A DNA stretch of 64,000 nt from Microthrixaceae bacterium (GTDB taxonomy: Bacteria; Actinomycetota; Acidimicrobiia; Acidimicrobiales; Microtrichaceae). Shown here piece after piece: positions 17,383-27,203 of this stretch (within the stretch, counting starts at the first letter, position 1; each line of letters begins with the position of its first letter). Position numbers and translations under genes: made by a program. The stretch spans positions 372,001 to 436,000 of the forward strand of contig JACJWI010000002.1 of assembly GCA_020637215.1 (NCBI GenBank), read 5' to 3'. The notes under the pieces are model-generated. The model did not search any database. It was not told the origin of the DNA and worked only from the letters and a program-made list of their open reading frames with translations.

Positions 17383-17413
17383 TCCGTAGGGTCACGTTAG
17401 GGTCACGCCGCCG
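17383..17413 (+). repeat. 31-bp direct repeat, right copy
   Basis: Differs from 9299-9329 at one position (17397). It contains two TAGGGTCACG decamers at 17387-17396 and 17398-17407. It could be a recombinase arm site, a sigma-operon promoter element, or both. Confidence 0.7.
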
Positions 17414-17432
17414 ATTTCGGCCCATCAACGAC

Positions 17433-17474
17433 GAAGGCCCAGGTCCCCGGAAACCGAGCCTGACCTGGGCCTTC
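17433..17474 (-). terminator. 13-bp perfect hairpin after tRNA-Gly
   Basis: Arms 17433-17445 and 17462-17474 are exact complements with a 16-nt loop. It begins 5 bp past the 3' end of the minus-strand tRNA, as expected for its terminator. Confidence 0.75.
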
Positions 17475-17478
17475 ACAG

Positions 17479-17552
17479 TGGAGCGGGTGACGGGAATCGA
17501 ACCCGCGTTCTCAGCTTGGGAAGCTGATGTTCTACCATTGAACTACACCCGC
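17479..17552 (-). tRNA. tRNA-Gly (anticodon CCC)
   Basis: The minus strand folds as a full cloverleaf. The acceptor is GCGGGTG/CACCCGC, the anticodon stem TCAGC/GCTGA encloses the loop TTCCCAA, and the T-arm is GCGGG-TTCGATT-CCCGT. The 3' CCA is encoded (17481-17479). It is the intact copy at the attachment site of the element; its 3' part was supplied by the element if the insertion model is right. Confidence 0.95.
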
Positions 17553-17669
17553 GTAGTTCGCCGACCTGGCCTGACGGCCGACCGGCGAGCGCCCACTGTA
17601 GCGTCCGCGCCCGGGGCTCCCGTCCCGCCCACGTCGACCCGCCGGGCGGGAGGGCAGCAGGGCGCCGAC

Positions 17670-17675
17670 TACCGT
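17670..17675 (+). promoter_or_regulatory. Predicted -10 element, leaderless promoter of dcd
   Basis: TACCGT lies 6 nt before the GTG at 17682. Confidence 0.5.
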
Positions 17676-17681
17676 TCGGGC

Positions 17682-18248
17682 GTGATCCTCTGCGACCGGA
17701 CCATCCGTGCCGAGATCGAATCCGGCCGCATCGTCGTCGACCCGTTCGACCCCGCCATGGTGCAGCCGAGCTCGATCGACGTTCGCCTCGACCACCGGTT
17801 CCTGGTGTTCCGGAGCCACACCCGACCCGTGATCGACGTGAAGCAGGACCTGTCGGACCTGACCGAGCTCGTCGAGGCCGACGACGACCGGCCCTTCATC
17901 CTGCACCCCGGCGAGTTCGTGCTCGGCTCGACCGCCGAGCGCGTGGGCATCCCCGACGACCTGGTCGCCCGCATCGAGGGCAAGAGCTCCCTCGGACGCC
18001 TCGGCCTCCTCATCCACACCACTGCGGGCTTCGTCGACGCCGGCTTCGAGGGCCACATCACCCTGGAGCTGTCGAACGTCGCGACGCTGCCGATCACCTT
18101 GTATCCGGGCATGAAGGTCGGCCAGATCTCGTTCATCCGCATGGACGGCCCCGCCGAGCACCCCTACGGAACCGGGGCGTTGGGCTCCAAGTACTCCGGT
18201 CAGGTCGGCCCGACCCCCAGCCAGTACTGGAAGAACTTCGACGCCTGA
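17682..18248 (+). CDS. dcd: dCTP deaminase, probably bifunctional with dUTPase activity
   Basis: 188 residues. The active-site segment GKSSLGRLGLL, then HTTAGFVDAGFEGHITLEL with the catalytic Glu, and the C-terminal GSKYSGQVGPTPSQ closely follow the Dcd family. The mycobacterial-type wording around HTTAG and the C-terminal PTPSQ lid is that of enzymes converting dCTP directly to dUMP. That bifunctionality is inference from resemblance. The enzyme supplies dUMP for thymidylate synthesis in the cytoplasm. The GTG start is set by the family N-terminus (ILCDRTIR) and the -10 just upstream. A long hairpin (18256-18296) follows. Confidence 0.93.
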   Translation: MILCDRTIRAEIESGRIVVDPFDPAMVQPSSIDVRLDHRFLVFRSHTRPVIDVKQDLSDLTELVEADDDRPFILHPGEFVLGSTAERVGIPDDLVARIEGKSSLGRLGLLIHTTAGFVDAGFEGHITLELSNVATLPITLYPGMKVGQISFIRMDGPAEHPYGTGALGSKYSGQVGPTPSQYWKNFDA

Positions 18249-18255
18249 GGCCCTC

Positions 18256-18296
18256 CGCGTGTGGGATCGACGCGTCAGCCGTCGTTCTCACACGCG
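18256..18296. terminator. 17-bp inverted repeat between convergent genes
   Basis: Arms 18256-18272 and 18280-18296 pair at 15 of 17 positions with a 7-nt loop. It separates the tails of dcd (+) and the receiver-like gene (-), so it can serve both strands. Confidence 0.65.
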
Positions 18297-18318
18297 AACG
18301 ACGGTCGAGGGTGGGCAA

Positions 18319-18672
18319 TCAGCTCAGCCGGTCGATCGCCTCGACCAGGCGTTCGGCCTCGACCGGTCGGATCAGCACCGAGTCGGCTCCGTCGGCCAGC
18401 GCCGAGTCGGCCGCGTCGGCGTCGTCGACCACGACCACCACCGACACGCCGCGCTGACGAGCCGAGAGCGAGCCCCGCAGGTCGGCCACCAGCGTTGTCG
18501 CCGGAGTGGCCAGCACGATGGTGCTGGGTGGGTCGGACAGCGCCGTGCCGGCGGCGAGCGCGACCGAGTCGGTGAGCAGGACCTCGGCGCCCGCCGCTCC
18601 CAGCAGGTCGCCCAGCATGACTCCGCCGGGATCGCCGGGCCGGACCACGACGACGACGTGGCCCAGCGTCAC
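18319..18672 (-). CDS. Receiver-like small protein, degenerate
   Basis: 117 residues, GTG start, 10 nt after the stop of the Fe-S oxidoreductase gene. The alternation of hydrophobic strands (HVVVVVRPG, STIVLATPA, VSVVVVVDDAD) and the C-terminal GADSVLIRPVEAERLVEAI follow a CheY-like receiver fold. The phospho-acceptor Asp at the end of strand 3 and the acidic pair after strand 1 are absent, so phosphorylation is unlikely. It might bind a partner or be a decayed regulator. No closer assignment can be made. Confidence 0.6.
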   Translation of the reverse strand: MTLGHVVVVVRPGDPGGVMLGDLLGAAGAEVLLTDSVALAAGTALSDPPSTIVLATPATTLVADLRGSLSARQRGVSVVVVVDDADAADSALADGADSVLIRPVEAERLVEAIDRLS

Positions 18673-18682
18673 GACCGCTCCG

Positions 18683-20959
18683 TCAGTCCTCGGAGGCCTC
18701 GATGGCCTCGGCGAGCGGGGGCTGCGCCAGCGGGTCTGCGTTCTCGATCGCGTCGAGGACGTGCATGGCCAGGTCGCCGACCTTGACGTCGTCGTCCTCG
18801 ACGCCCTGGGCCTTCACGCCGTCGTCGATCATCACGTAGCAGAAGGGACATGCGGTGGCGATGCGGGTCGCCCCGGTCGCCACGAGCTCCTGGGAGCGCT
18901 CGACGTTGACCTGCTTGCCGATGTGCTCCTCCATCCACATCCGGGCACCGCCGGCGCCGCAGCACATTCCCTTGGTGCCCGAGCGGGTGGCCTCGACGAT
19001 CTCGACGCCGCCGAGGCGACCGATGACGTTGCGCGGGGCCAGGTACACGTCGTTGTGGCGGCCGAGGTAGCACGAGTCGTGGTACACGATCCGCTCCTCG
19101 AGCTTGGCGCCCGACAGGTCCAACCGGCCGCTGTCGATCAGCTGCTCCAAGAACTGGCTGTGGTGGATCACCTCGTAGTGCCCACCGAGCTGCGGGTACT
19201 CGTTGCCGATCGTGTTGAAGCAGTGGGGGCACTGCGTGATGATCTTGCGCACTCCCATGCCGTCGAGCGTCTCGATGTTCTGCATGGCGAGCATCTGGAA
19301 GATGTACTCGTTGCCCGAGCGCCGGGCCGGGTCGCCGGTGCAGTTCTCGGCCGGGCCGAGGATGGCGAAGCTGACGCCGGCCCGCTGCAGCAGCTTGGCC
19401 ATCGCCTGGGTGACCTTTTTGTTCTTGTCGTCGAAGGACCCGGCGCAACCGACCCAGTACAGGTACTCGGCGGTCATCGGGTCCGAGCCGTCGATGATGT
19501 CGATCCCCTCGAGGTCCTTGGCCCAGTCGCCGCGCTCGGCCTGGCTCATGCCCCAGGGGTTGCCCGAGTTCTCCATGGCCCGGAACGCGGTGCCCAACTC
19601 GGTCGGGAAGTCGGACTCCATCAGCGTCAGGTAGCGACGCATGTCGAGGATCTTGTCGAGGATCTCGATGTTGACCGGGCAGTTCTCGTCGCACGCCTTG
19701 CACGACGTGCACGACCAGATCTCCTCGGTGGTGATCCGCTCGAACAGCAGGTCGGCCGACACGGTGATCTCGGAGTCGACCCCGATCGGGGGCGACACGA
19801 CCGGGTTGCCGGTGGCGGCCATGACCTCGCCGGTCTTGAGCACGATCTCGCGGGGGTCGAGCGGCTTGCCGGTCGCGTGCGCCGGGCACACCGCGGTGCA
19901 CCGGCCGCACATCGTGCAGGCGTCGGTGTCGAGCAACTGCTTCCAGGTGAAGTCCTCGACCCGGTAGGCGCCGAAGCTCTCGAGCTCGGTCTCCATCAGG
20001 TTGGGCATGGCCTTCATGGCGCCCTTGGGGCGATCCTTCTCCGACAGGTACATGTTCAGCGGAGAGGTGAAGATGTGGCGCAGCATCGTCACCGGCAGGA
20101 TGACCAGGAAGGCGACGAAGGTGAGGATGTGGGCGACCCACATGACCTGGTGCCAGGTGTCGAGGTTCGACATGTTCTCGAACACCAGCGCCAGCGGGTA
20201 GCCGATGAAGCTCCACTTCTCGAAGCTCGGCATGCCGGTGTCCGCGATGCGGAAGCCCTCGGCCAGGAACCCGGTGACGCCGATAGCGGCCAGCACGCCG
20301 AGGATGACCGCGTGCTCGGGCTTGGTCTTGATGCGGATGCGGTACGGCCGCTGGATGTAGCGGCGCACGATCGCCCACGTGACGCCGGTGAGGAACACCA
20401 CGCCGCCCAGGTCGCCGATGAACGAGAACGCCTCGTACACGCCGCCGTGGAGGAACTTGATGCCCTCGGGCAGCTGGTGGTTGATCTCCAGGATCGAGGT
20501 GACCGCCAACAGCACCAGGAAGCCGAAGTAGATCATCGAGTGCATGATCCCGGCGGCGGGGTCGCGCAGCAGGGTCTGCATGTACAGCCCGGCGCGGAGC
20601 TTCTCCATGCGCTTCTTGGCGTTCTTCGGGGTGATCGTCCGACGGTCCGGGCCGCCGCGCTCCCAGTTGCGGACGCGGTTGGCGAACATCACCGAGCCGA
20701 TGATGAACATGATCGGGATGACCACGTAGAACGCGAACTTCAGGGCGCCGGGGACACCCCCGAACACCTCGCGCTGGATCGGCGAGTCGTCGTGCCACTG
20801 CAGGGTCGATGCCGCGATCCCCGACACCACCACGATCAGCGCGATGACGATGCCGATGGCGACCGAGATCTGGTGCGGCTGCAGACGCTTCGGTCCCGGA
20901 ACCGGCGTCGGAGCGTCGGAGTCGTGGGTGGCGTCGGAGGACGTGTCGGTGGCACTCAT
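18683..20959 (-). CDS. Membrane-bound (Fe-S) oxidoreductase, HdrD/GlpC-like with CCG domains
   Basis: 758 residues from ATG 20959. The first 330 residues hold about six membrane helices resembling a nitrate-reductase-gamma/HdrE type cytochrome domain. Two [4Fe-4S] ferredoxin motifs follow: CTMCGRCTAVCP near 346 and CTSCKACDENCP near 415. Two cysteine-rich CCG domains come next: WVGCAGSF with CPHCFN, and HDSCYLGRH with MCCGAGG and ACPFC. Such proteins pass electrons between a soluble donor, often an electron-transfer flavoprotein from beta-oxidation, and the quinone pool. The donor here is inferred only. It is followed by the receiver-like gene in the same direction. Confidence 0.87.
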   Translation of the reverse strand: MSATDTSSDATHDSDAPTPVPGPKRLQPHQISVAIGIVIALIVVVSGIAASTLQWHDDSPIQREVFGGVPGALKFAFYVVIPIMFIIGSVMFANRVRNWERGGPDRRTITPKNAKKRMEKLRAGLYMQTLLRDPAAGIMHSMIYFGFLVLLAVTSILEINHQLPEGIKFLHGGVYEAFSFIGDLGGVVFLTGVTWAIVRRYIQRPYRIRIKTKPEHAVILGVLAAIGVTGFLAEGFRIADTGMPSFEKWSFIGYPLALVFENMSNLDTWHQVMWVAHILTFVAFLVILPVTMLRHIFTSPLNMYLSEKDRPKGAMKAMPNLMETELESFGAYRVEDFTWKQLLDTDACTMCGRCTAVCPAHATGKPLDPREIVLKTGEVMAATGNPVVSPPIGVDSEITVSADLLFERITTEEIWSCTSCKACDENCPVNIEILDKILDMRRYLTLMESDFPTELGTAFRAMENSGNPWGMSQAERGDWAKDLEGIDIIDGSDPMTAEYLYWVGCAGSFDDKNKKVTQAMAKLLQRAGVSFAILGPAENCTGDPARRSGNEYIFQMLAMQNIETLDGMGVRKIITQCPHCFNTIGNEYPQLGGHYEVIHHSQFLEQLIDSGRLDLSGAKLEERIVYHDSCYLGRHNDVYLAPRNVIGRLGGVEIVEATRSGTKGMCCGAGGARMWMEEHIGKQVNVERSQELVATGATRIATACPFCYVMIDDGVKAQGVEDDDVKVGDLAMHVLDAIENADPLAQPPLAEAIEASED

Positions 20960-21039
20960 AGGCACTCGCGAACCTAGTCCGACGCCGTCATCCGCGGTGA
21001 AGTCCTGACGGTCCGTCAGCCCGGTCCGCGTCGTGGGTC

Positions 21040-21459
21040 TCAGAGGATCTGGTCGGGTTCCTCGGCGTCGCGCAGCCGACGGGCCAGCGTCACCAGCAGG
21101 CGGTGCGCCAGCGTGGGGATCTCGTCGAGCACCGCGTTGAACGCGGGCCTGGTCAGGACTAGGACGGTGACGTCGGTCGTGGCGACCGCGGTGGCGGTGC
21201 GGGGCCCGCCGTCGAGCAGGGCGAGCTCGCCGATGACGGCGCCCGGTCCGAGCTCGGCCACCGGCCGGTCGTCGCGGCGGACCTCGACGGTCCCGTCGAG
21301 CAGCACGAACGCCTCGCGCCCGATGTCGCCCTGTCGGGTCAGGGTGCTGCCGCCGCGGAGCGTGATCTGATCCGCCGCACGCCCCAGGAGCTCGAGGTCC
21401 CGGGACGAGCATCCGGCCAGGAGCGGGATCCGCGCGAGGTGTTCGGTGAGCTGCGACAC
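21040..21459 (-). CDS. Cyclic nucleotide-binding domain protein
   Basis: 139 residues, a single cNMP-binding beta-barrel with GREAFVLLDGTVEVR, then the phosphate-binding cassette IGELALLDGGPRTATA. There is no DNA-binding domain or other module. Small standalone CNB proteins can act as ligand sensors for partner proteins; the partner is unknown. The GTG start at 21459 precedes SQLTEHLARIPLL, the usual N-terminal helix. It lies 80 bp upstream of the Fe-S oxidoreductase gene in the same direction. Confidence 0.85.
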   Translation of the reverse strand: MSQLTEHLARIPLLAGCSSRDLELLGRAADQITLRGGSTLTRQGDIGREAFVLLDGTVEVRRDDRPVAELGPGAVIGELALLDGGPRTATAVATTDVTVLVLTRPAFNAVLDEIPTLAHRLLVTLARRLRDAEEPDQIL

Positions 21460-21710
21460 GTCCGGGAGACTACGGGGCCGGGGATCCGGCGCGTCGGGGA
21501 TCGACGCGGAGCGTCAGGGCGTCGGAGCGCTCCGGCATCGACACCGGGTGCCCTGTCGGTCGGCTTGAATGGGGACGCTGGGAGCACCGAGGTGCTCAGG
21601 GCCGGGTTCGACGGCAGCTCGCCGTGGGGTGCGGCCGATGCCGCGGGGGTCCGCGGCCGCGGGGCCCGCGACGGGGTTCCTGCGAGCCGATCACCAACAG
21701 GAGTGCGCAG

Positions 21711-22559
21711 ATGAGGGTCGTCGCGGTCGCGGGAGCCAAGGGCGGGGTCGGCAAGACCGCCGCCGCGGTCAACCTCGCGATGGTCGCGTCGGCGGCCGGG
21801 TACCGGACGCTGCTGTGGGACCTCGACCCCCAGGGCGCGGCCACTCACTGCTATCGCGCCCGGGCCCGGGTCAAGGGCGGCGCCACCCGCCTGCTCGGAG
21901 GGAAGCGGGGTCTCGACAGCTACATCCGCAGCACCGACCACGTGCGACTCGACCTGTTGCCCGCGGATCCGTCGTTCCGGGTGGTGGACACGGTCCTGTC
22001 GTCGCGTCGGTGGCCCGACCGTGTCATCCGCAAGCTGCTGCGTCCGCTCGACCGCTCCTACGACGTCGTCATCCTCGACTGCGCGCCCGGCCTGGGCATC
22101 GTGACCGAGTCGGTGGTGGCCGCGAGCGACCTGGTGCTGGTGCCGGTCGTGCCGGCCCCGTTGTCGGTGCGGAGCCTGGAGCAGTTGCAGGCCTTCATCG
22201 ACGAGCACCGCCCGGGACTGCCGCTGCTGGCGTTCCTGTCGATGCTGGACGACCGCAAGGTGCTGCACCGCCAGGTGGTGGGTCAGCTCCAGGGCGACCC
22301 TCGCGTCGCGCTCAGCGCGGTGCCGGTGTCCTCCGCGGTGGAGCGGATGGGCCTCGAGCAGGTTCCGGCGGTGCTGGCGTCGCCGCTCAACCTGGCCGCC
22401 GTGGCCTACCGGCGTCTGTGGGCCGAGGTGGAGGACCGCCTCGACCTGGACGCGCCCTCGGGCTCGGTGATCGACCTCACCGGGCCGGCGGCGCCGTCCG
22501 ACGGGTCCGCCCGTCCCGAGGCGCCGCTGTTGTCCGTCGATCAGCCCCCGGTGGCCTGA
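21711..22559 (+). CDS. ParA/MinD-family ATPase, orphan
   Basis: 282 residues. The deviant Walker A motif KGGVGKTAAAVNLA lies near residue 10. DLDPQGAATH follows near 42 and the Walker B-like VVILDCAPGLG near 118. GGAG-type ribosome site CAGGAG lies 8 nt before the ATG. ParA-type ATPases position plasmids, chromosomes or protein clusters. No parB gene or parS-like repeats are adjacent, so chromosome segregation is not supported; cargo positioning is an alternative. A C-terminal Pro/Ala-rich tail of about 35 residues follows the fold. The 3' end overlaps the convergent gpmA by 19 bp. Confidence 0.85.
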   Translation: MRVVAVAGAKGGVGKTAAAVNLAMVASAAGYRTLLWDLDPQGAATHCYRARARVKGGATRLLGGKRGLDSYIRSTDHVRLDLLPADPSFRVVDTVLSSRRWPDRVIRKLLRPLDRSYDVVILDCAPGLGIVTESVVAASDLVLVPVVPAPLSVRSLEQLQAFIDEHRPGLPLLAFLSMLDDRKVLHRQVVGQLQGDPRVALSAVPVSSAVERMGLEQVPAVLASPLNLAAVAYRRLWAEVEDRLDLDAPSGSVIDLTGPAAPSDGSARPEAPLLSVDQPPVA

Positions 22560-23302
22560 CGAGCCACGGCGTCGGCCTTGGCCTTCACCGCGTCGGCATC
22601 CATGAGGTAGCGCTGCTCCAGCGGGATGTCGTCGGCGGGCCGGAACGACGCGTCGAGCTCGAGCGCCAGCGGCACGCCGGTGGGGATGTTCAGCTCGGTG
22701 ATGTCGGCGTCGGAGATGTCGAGGAGGTGCTTGACCAGCGCCCGCAGCGAGTTCCCGTGGGCCGCGACCAGCACCGTGTGCCCGGCGGCCAGGTCCGGGA
22801 CGATCGAGTCGTACCAGTACGGGAGCATCCGGTCGACGACGTCGGCCAGGCACTCGGCGGTCGGCACCAGCTCGGGCGGGAGGTCGGCGTAGCGGGCGTC
22901 GTCGTTCGGGTTGAACCCGTTGTCGGCCGCGATGGCCGGTGGCGGCGTGTCGTAGCTGCGCCGCCACACGAGCACCTGCTCCTCGCCGTACTTGTCGACC
23001 GTCTCCTTCTTGTTGCGGCCGGTCAGGTCGCCGTAGTGGCGTTCGTTGAGCCGCCAGCTCCGCCGAACCGGGACCCACAGCCGGCCCATCGACTCGAGCG
23101 CCAGGTTGGCGGTGCGGATGGCGCGCAGCTGCAACGAGGTGTGCACCACGTCGGGCTCGAGACCGGCGTCGGTGAGCATCGGCCCGGCGGCCGCCGCCTC
23201 GGCGCGGCCGGCGTCGGTGAGGTCGCAGTCGTACCAGCCGGTGAACAGGTTGAGCTTGTTCCACTCGCTCTCGCCGTGGCGGAGCAGGACGAGCTGGTGC
23301 AT
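22541..23302 (-). CDS. gpmA: 2,3-bisphosphoglycerate-dependent phosphoglycerate mutase
   Basis: 253 residues. The catalytic phospho-His is in LLRHGESEWN near residue 8, TGWYDCDLT follows, RAIRTANLAL supplies the second Arg, LNERHYGDLTG holds the Glu, and AAHGNSLRAL the second His. It interconverts 3- and 2-phosphoglycerate in glycolysis and gluconeogenesis. GGGAG lies 7 nt before the ATG. Length matches the family (about 250). The tail overlaps the convergent ParA gene. Confidence 0.95.
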   Translation of the reverse strand: MHQLVLLRHGESEWNKLNLFTGWYDCDLTDAGRAEAAAAGPMLTDAGLEPDVVHTSLQLRAIRTANLALESMGRLWVPVRRSWRLNERHYGDLTGRNKKETVDKYGEEQVLVWRRSYDTPPPAIAADNGFNPNDDARYADLPPELVPTAECLADVVDRMLPYWYDSIVPDLAAGHTVLVAAHGNSLRALVKHLLDISDADITELNIPTGVPLALELDASFRPADDIPLEQRYLMDADAVKAKADAVARQATGG

Positions 23303-23454
23303 GACGGTCTCCCTGGTCGAGGTCCGTCGCCGGATCGGAGCGACGCCCGATCGTGGCGCATCGGTCGACGCCGGTGCCAGGCGAAGCCGTGGCCGGCGAG
23401 CGCGCGACCGACCCCGTGGCCATCGGTCCCCGCGGCCGAGCACCAGGGGCTCGG

Positions 23455-23460
23455 TACACT
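23455..23460 (+). promoter_or_regulatory. Predicted -10 element, leaderless promoter
   Basis: TACACT lies 6 nt before the GTG at 23467. Confidence 0.5.
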
Positions 23461-23466
23461 CCCCGC

Positions 23467-24498
23467 GTGAGCGCGTCCTCGGCCGGGACGGCCCGGGCAC
23501 CGGTGTCGGTGTCGGTCGTGATCCCGTGCTTCAACTCCCTCGACTACCTGCCCGAGACGGTCGCGTCGGTGCTCGCGCAGGACCACCGCGACCTCGAGGT
23601 CGTGCTCGTCGACGACGGCGGGACCGACGACCTGGCCGGCTGGGTCCGGGACCGGGCCGAGCCCCGGGTGCGACTCATCCGCCAGGACAACGCGGGACCG
23701 TCCGCGGCGCGCAACACCGGGATCGCCGCGTCCGACGGTGAGCTGGTGGCGTTCCTCGACTCCGACGACACGTGGGAGCCGGACTACCTCTCCCGCATGG
23801 TCGGCTGCTTCGACGACCCCGCCGTGGGCTTGGCCTACAGCGGCTGGGACGTCGTCGACGCCGAGGGGAGGCCCAACGGGAGGGCCACGGTGTCGGAGTG
23901 GTCCGGCGACGTCTGGGACCGATTCGTGACCCGCAACCCGGTGGCGTGCTCCGGGGCGGTCGTGCGTCGGACGGTGTTCGACGACGTCGGGGTGTTCGCG
24001 GTGAACCGCGACCGGTTCCCGATCGACGTCGAGGACTGGGAGATGTGGGTGCGCATCGCCGCGTCGCACCAGGTGGCGGTGGTGGCCGAGGTCCTGGTCC
24101 ACCATCGTCGTCACGGGGCCAACTCGTCGTCGGATCCCGAGTCGCTTCACGAGGCCTACGGCCACTTCCTCGACACCGTGTTCGATGGCCAGCCGCCGGA
24201 GCGCCAGGCGTTGCGACCGCTCGCGACCGCCCGCGCCGAGATCGTGTTGGGCTGGCACAGCCTGGCCGACCGCCGGGACCCGGGACGTGCCCTGGCCTAC
24301 CGGCGCTCGGCCGCCCGCCACGCGCCCGAGGTGCGTCGGGCGCCGGACTGGTGGCGACTGGGAGCCGCGGCGTTCGCTCTGAAGGTGGCGGGCGAACGCG
24401 GGTTCCGGATCGTCCGCGACGCCAACCAGGGTGCTCGGCGCGTGCTGGCGCGGTTGCCCGGCCCCCGCGTGCGCCGCGAGGGCACGTTCACCCCCTGA
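23467..24498 (+). CDS. Glycosyltransferase family 2
   Basis: 343 residues. The GT-A fold is evident: VSVVIPCFNSLDYLPETVASV at the N-terminus (landmark VVIPCFN), VLVDDGGTDD, AGPSAARNTGI, and the metal-binding DSDD in FLDSDDTWEP near 97. The acceptor region contains VEDWEMWVRIA. It transfers a sugar from a nucleotide sugar, probably to a cell-surface polymer or lipid. The C-terminal basic region has RRVLARLPGPR and may lie at the membrane. There is no gene cluster for polysaccharide synthesis nearby, so the product is unknown. Confidence 0.88.
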   Translation: MSASSAGTARAPVSVSVVIPCFNSLDYLPETVASVLAQDHRDLEVVLVDDGGTDDLAGWVRDRAEPRVRLIRQDNAGPSAARNTGIAASDGELVAFLDSDDTWEPDYLSRMVGCFDDPAVGLAYSGWDVVDAEGRPNGRATVSEWSGDVWDRFVTRNPVACSGAVVRRTVFDDVGVFAVNRDRFPIDVEDWEMWVRIAASHQVAVVAEVLVHHRRHGANSSSDPESLHEAYGHFLDTVFDGQPPERQALRPLATARAEIVLGWHSLADRRDPGRALAYRRSAARHAPEVRRAPDWWRLGAAAFALKVAGERGFRIVRDANQGARRVLARLPGPRVRREGTFTP

Positions 24499-24562
24499 GC
24501 CGTCGTCAGCCTGAGCCCGTCTTCAGCGAAGTGGGCCGCCGGAGAGCAGACCTCACAACCAG

Positions 24563-24582
24563 ACACTCAAGTTTGGTATGCT
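24563..24582 (+). promoter_or_regulatory. dnaK promoter: ACACTCAAG box and extended -10
   Basis: ACACTCAAG at 24563-24571 stands 5 nt upstream of TATGCT (24577-24582), which is preceded by TTTGG to form an extended -10. ACTCAAG equals one half of the known HspR operator HAIR (CTTGAGT-N7-ACTCAAG), but the other half is not recognisable. About 145 nt of leader precede dnaK. Confidence 0.5.
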
Positions 24583-24729
24583 CAACGCTGTCACGAATGG
24601 GCCGGATCCCGGAACGGACCGATAACCTGAGTCGTCGACGAGCAGATCTGTCGATGCGCTCAGCCCAGGATCCGCCCTCAGCCCCCCCCAACATCCCAGA
24701 CCGCAGGAAACGGAAAGCGAGACCCCCAG

Positions 24730-26564
<1,835 letters not shown>

Positions 26565-26568
<4 letters not shown>

Positions 26569-27200
26569 GCTCCACGGGCGACGGGGACGCGTCGGGGCGT
26601 TCCCCTGCCCCTGATGACGCCCCGCTCGACGAGGACGTCGCGGTCGGGGAGGTCGTCGATGACCTCCCCGACGACAGCTCCGCTGCCGATGACCTGGCCG
26701 CGCTCGTCGACGCCGACCTCGACCTGACCGCGGACTCGCTCGAGGACCTGGGGCAGACCGCCGAGGCCGCCGTCGTGGAGGCCGTCGACGTGGCCCAGCG
26801 ACTCGAGGTCGAGCGCAACGAGCTGCGCGACCTGGTCCAGCGGGTCAAGGCGGACTTCGACAACTACAAGCGTCGCCAGGAGGTGCAGCGCTCCGAGCAG
26901 CGCGCCACCGCCGCGATGGAGCTGGTCCGGGAGCTGCTCCCGGTCCTCGACGCCTGCGAGCTCGCCGTCGCCCAGGGCCACGCCGACGTGGCCCCGGTCG
27001 AGGCCCAGCTGATCGGGACGCTGGCCAAGCGCGGCCTGGTCAAGGTCACCGACGTCGACGTCGAGTTCGACCCGAACGTCCACGAGGCGGTCCTGCACGA
27101 AGAGGGCGACGGCACCCCGGTCGTCGTCGAGGTGATGCGCTCGGGATACCTGTGGAACGACCACGTCGTGCGGGCGGCGATGGTCAAGGTGAAGGGCTGA
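26565..27200 (+). CDS. grpE: Nucleotide exchange factor GrpE
   Basis: 211 residues. A long acidic disordered N-terminus (about 70 residues) precedes the coiled-coil with DLVQRVKADFDNYKRRQ (landmark ADFDNYKRR). The beta domain follows with DVEFDPNVHEAV and the C-terminal VVEVMRSGYLWNDHVVRAAMV (landmark GYLWNDHVVR). GrpE releases ADP from DnaK. Its GTG start lies within the dnaK stop region (4-bp overlap), and the gene ends 3 nt before dnaJ. Confidence 0.95.
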
Positions 27201-27203
27201 CCG

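Larger units (their letters stand above)
9154..17528. mobile_element. Putative integrative element inserted in tRNA-Gly(CCC)
   Basis: The left boundary is a 49-bp copy (9154-9202) of the 3' part of tRNA-Gly(CCC). The right boundary is the intact tRNA, whose matching segment is 17480-17528 (45 of 49 identical). Both copies have the same orientation and the element extends from the 3' end of the tRNA, the geometry left by tyrosine recombinases that use tRNA 3' ends as attB. Inside lie a tyrosine recombinase, an AbiE-like toxin-antitoxin pair and an ECF-sigma/ABC operon. No replication or conjugation genes are recognisable, so it may be non-autonomous or decayed. The integrase sits mid-element rather than next to either end, which is unusual. 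Confidence 0.72.

Noticed and set aside
9299..17413. Terminal inverted repeats of a transposon
   Set aside because: The 31-bp copies are in direct, not inverted, orientation and there is no transposase gene.
18506..20977. Plus-strand open frame of 823 codons
   Set aside because: Antisense to the Fe-S oxidoreductase, whose motifs are unambiguous.
21711..22559. Replication origin or chromosome partition locus near the ParA gene
   Set aside because: No parB, dnaA, dnaN or DnaA-box cluster is seen; the ParA is treated as an orphan.
24541..24600. Complete HAIR operator (CTTGAGT-N7-ACTCAAG) at dnaK
   Set aside because: Only the ACTCAAG half is present; the partner position reads CCTCACA. I report the shared box instead.
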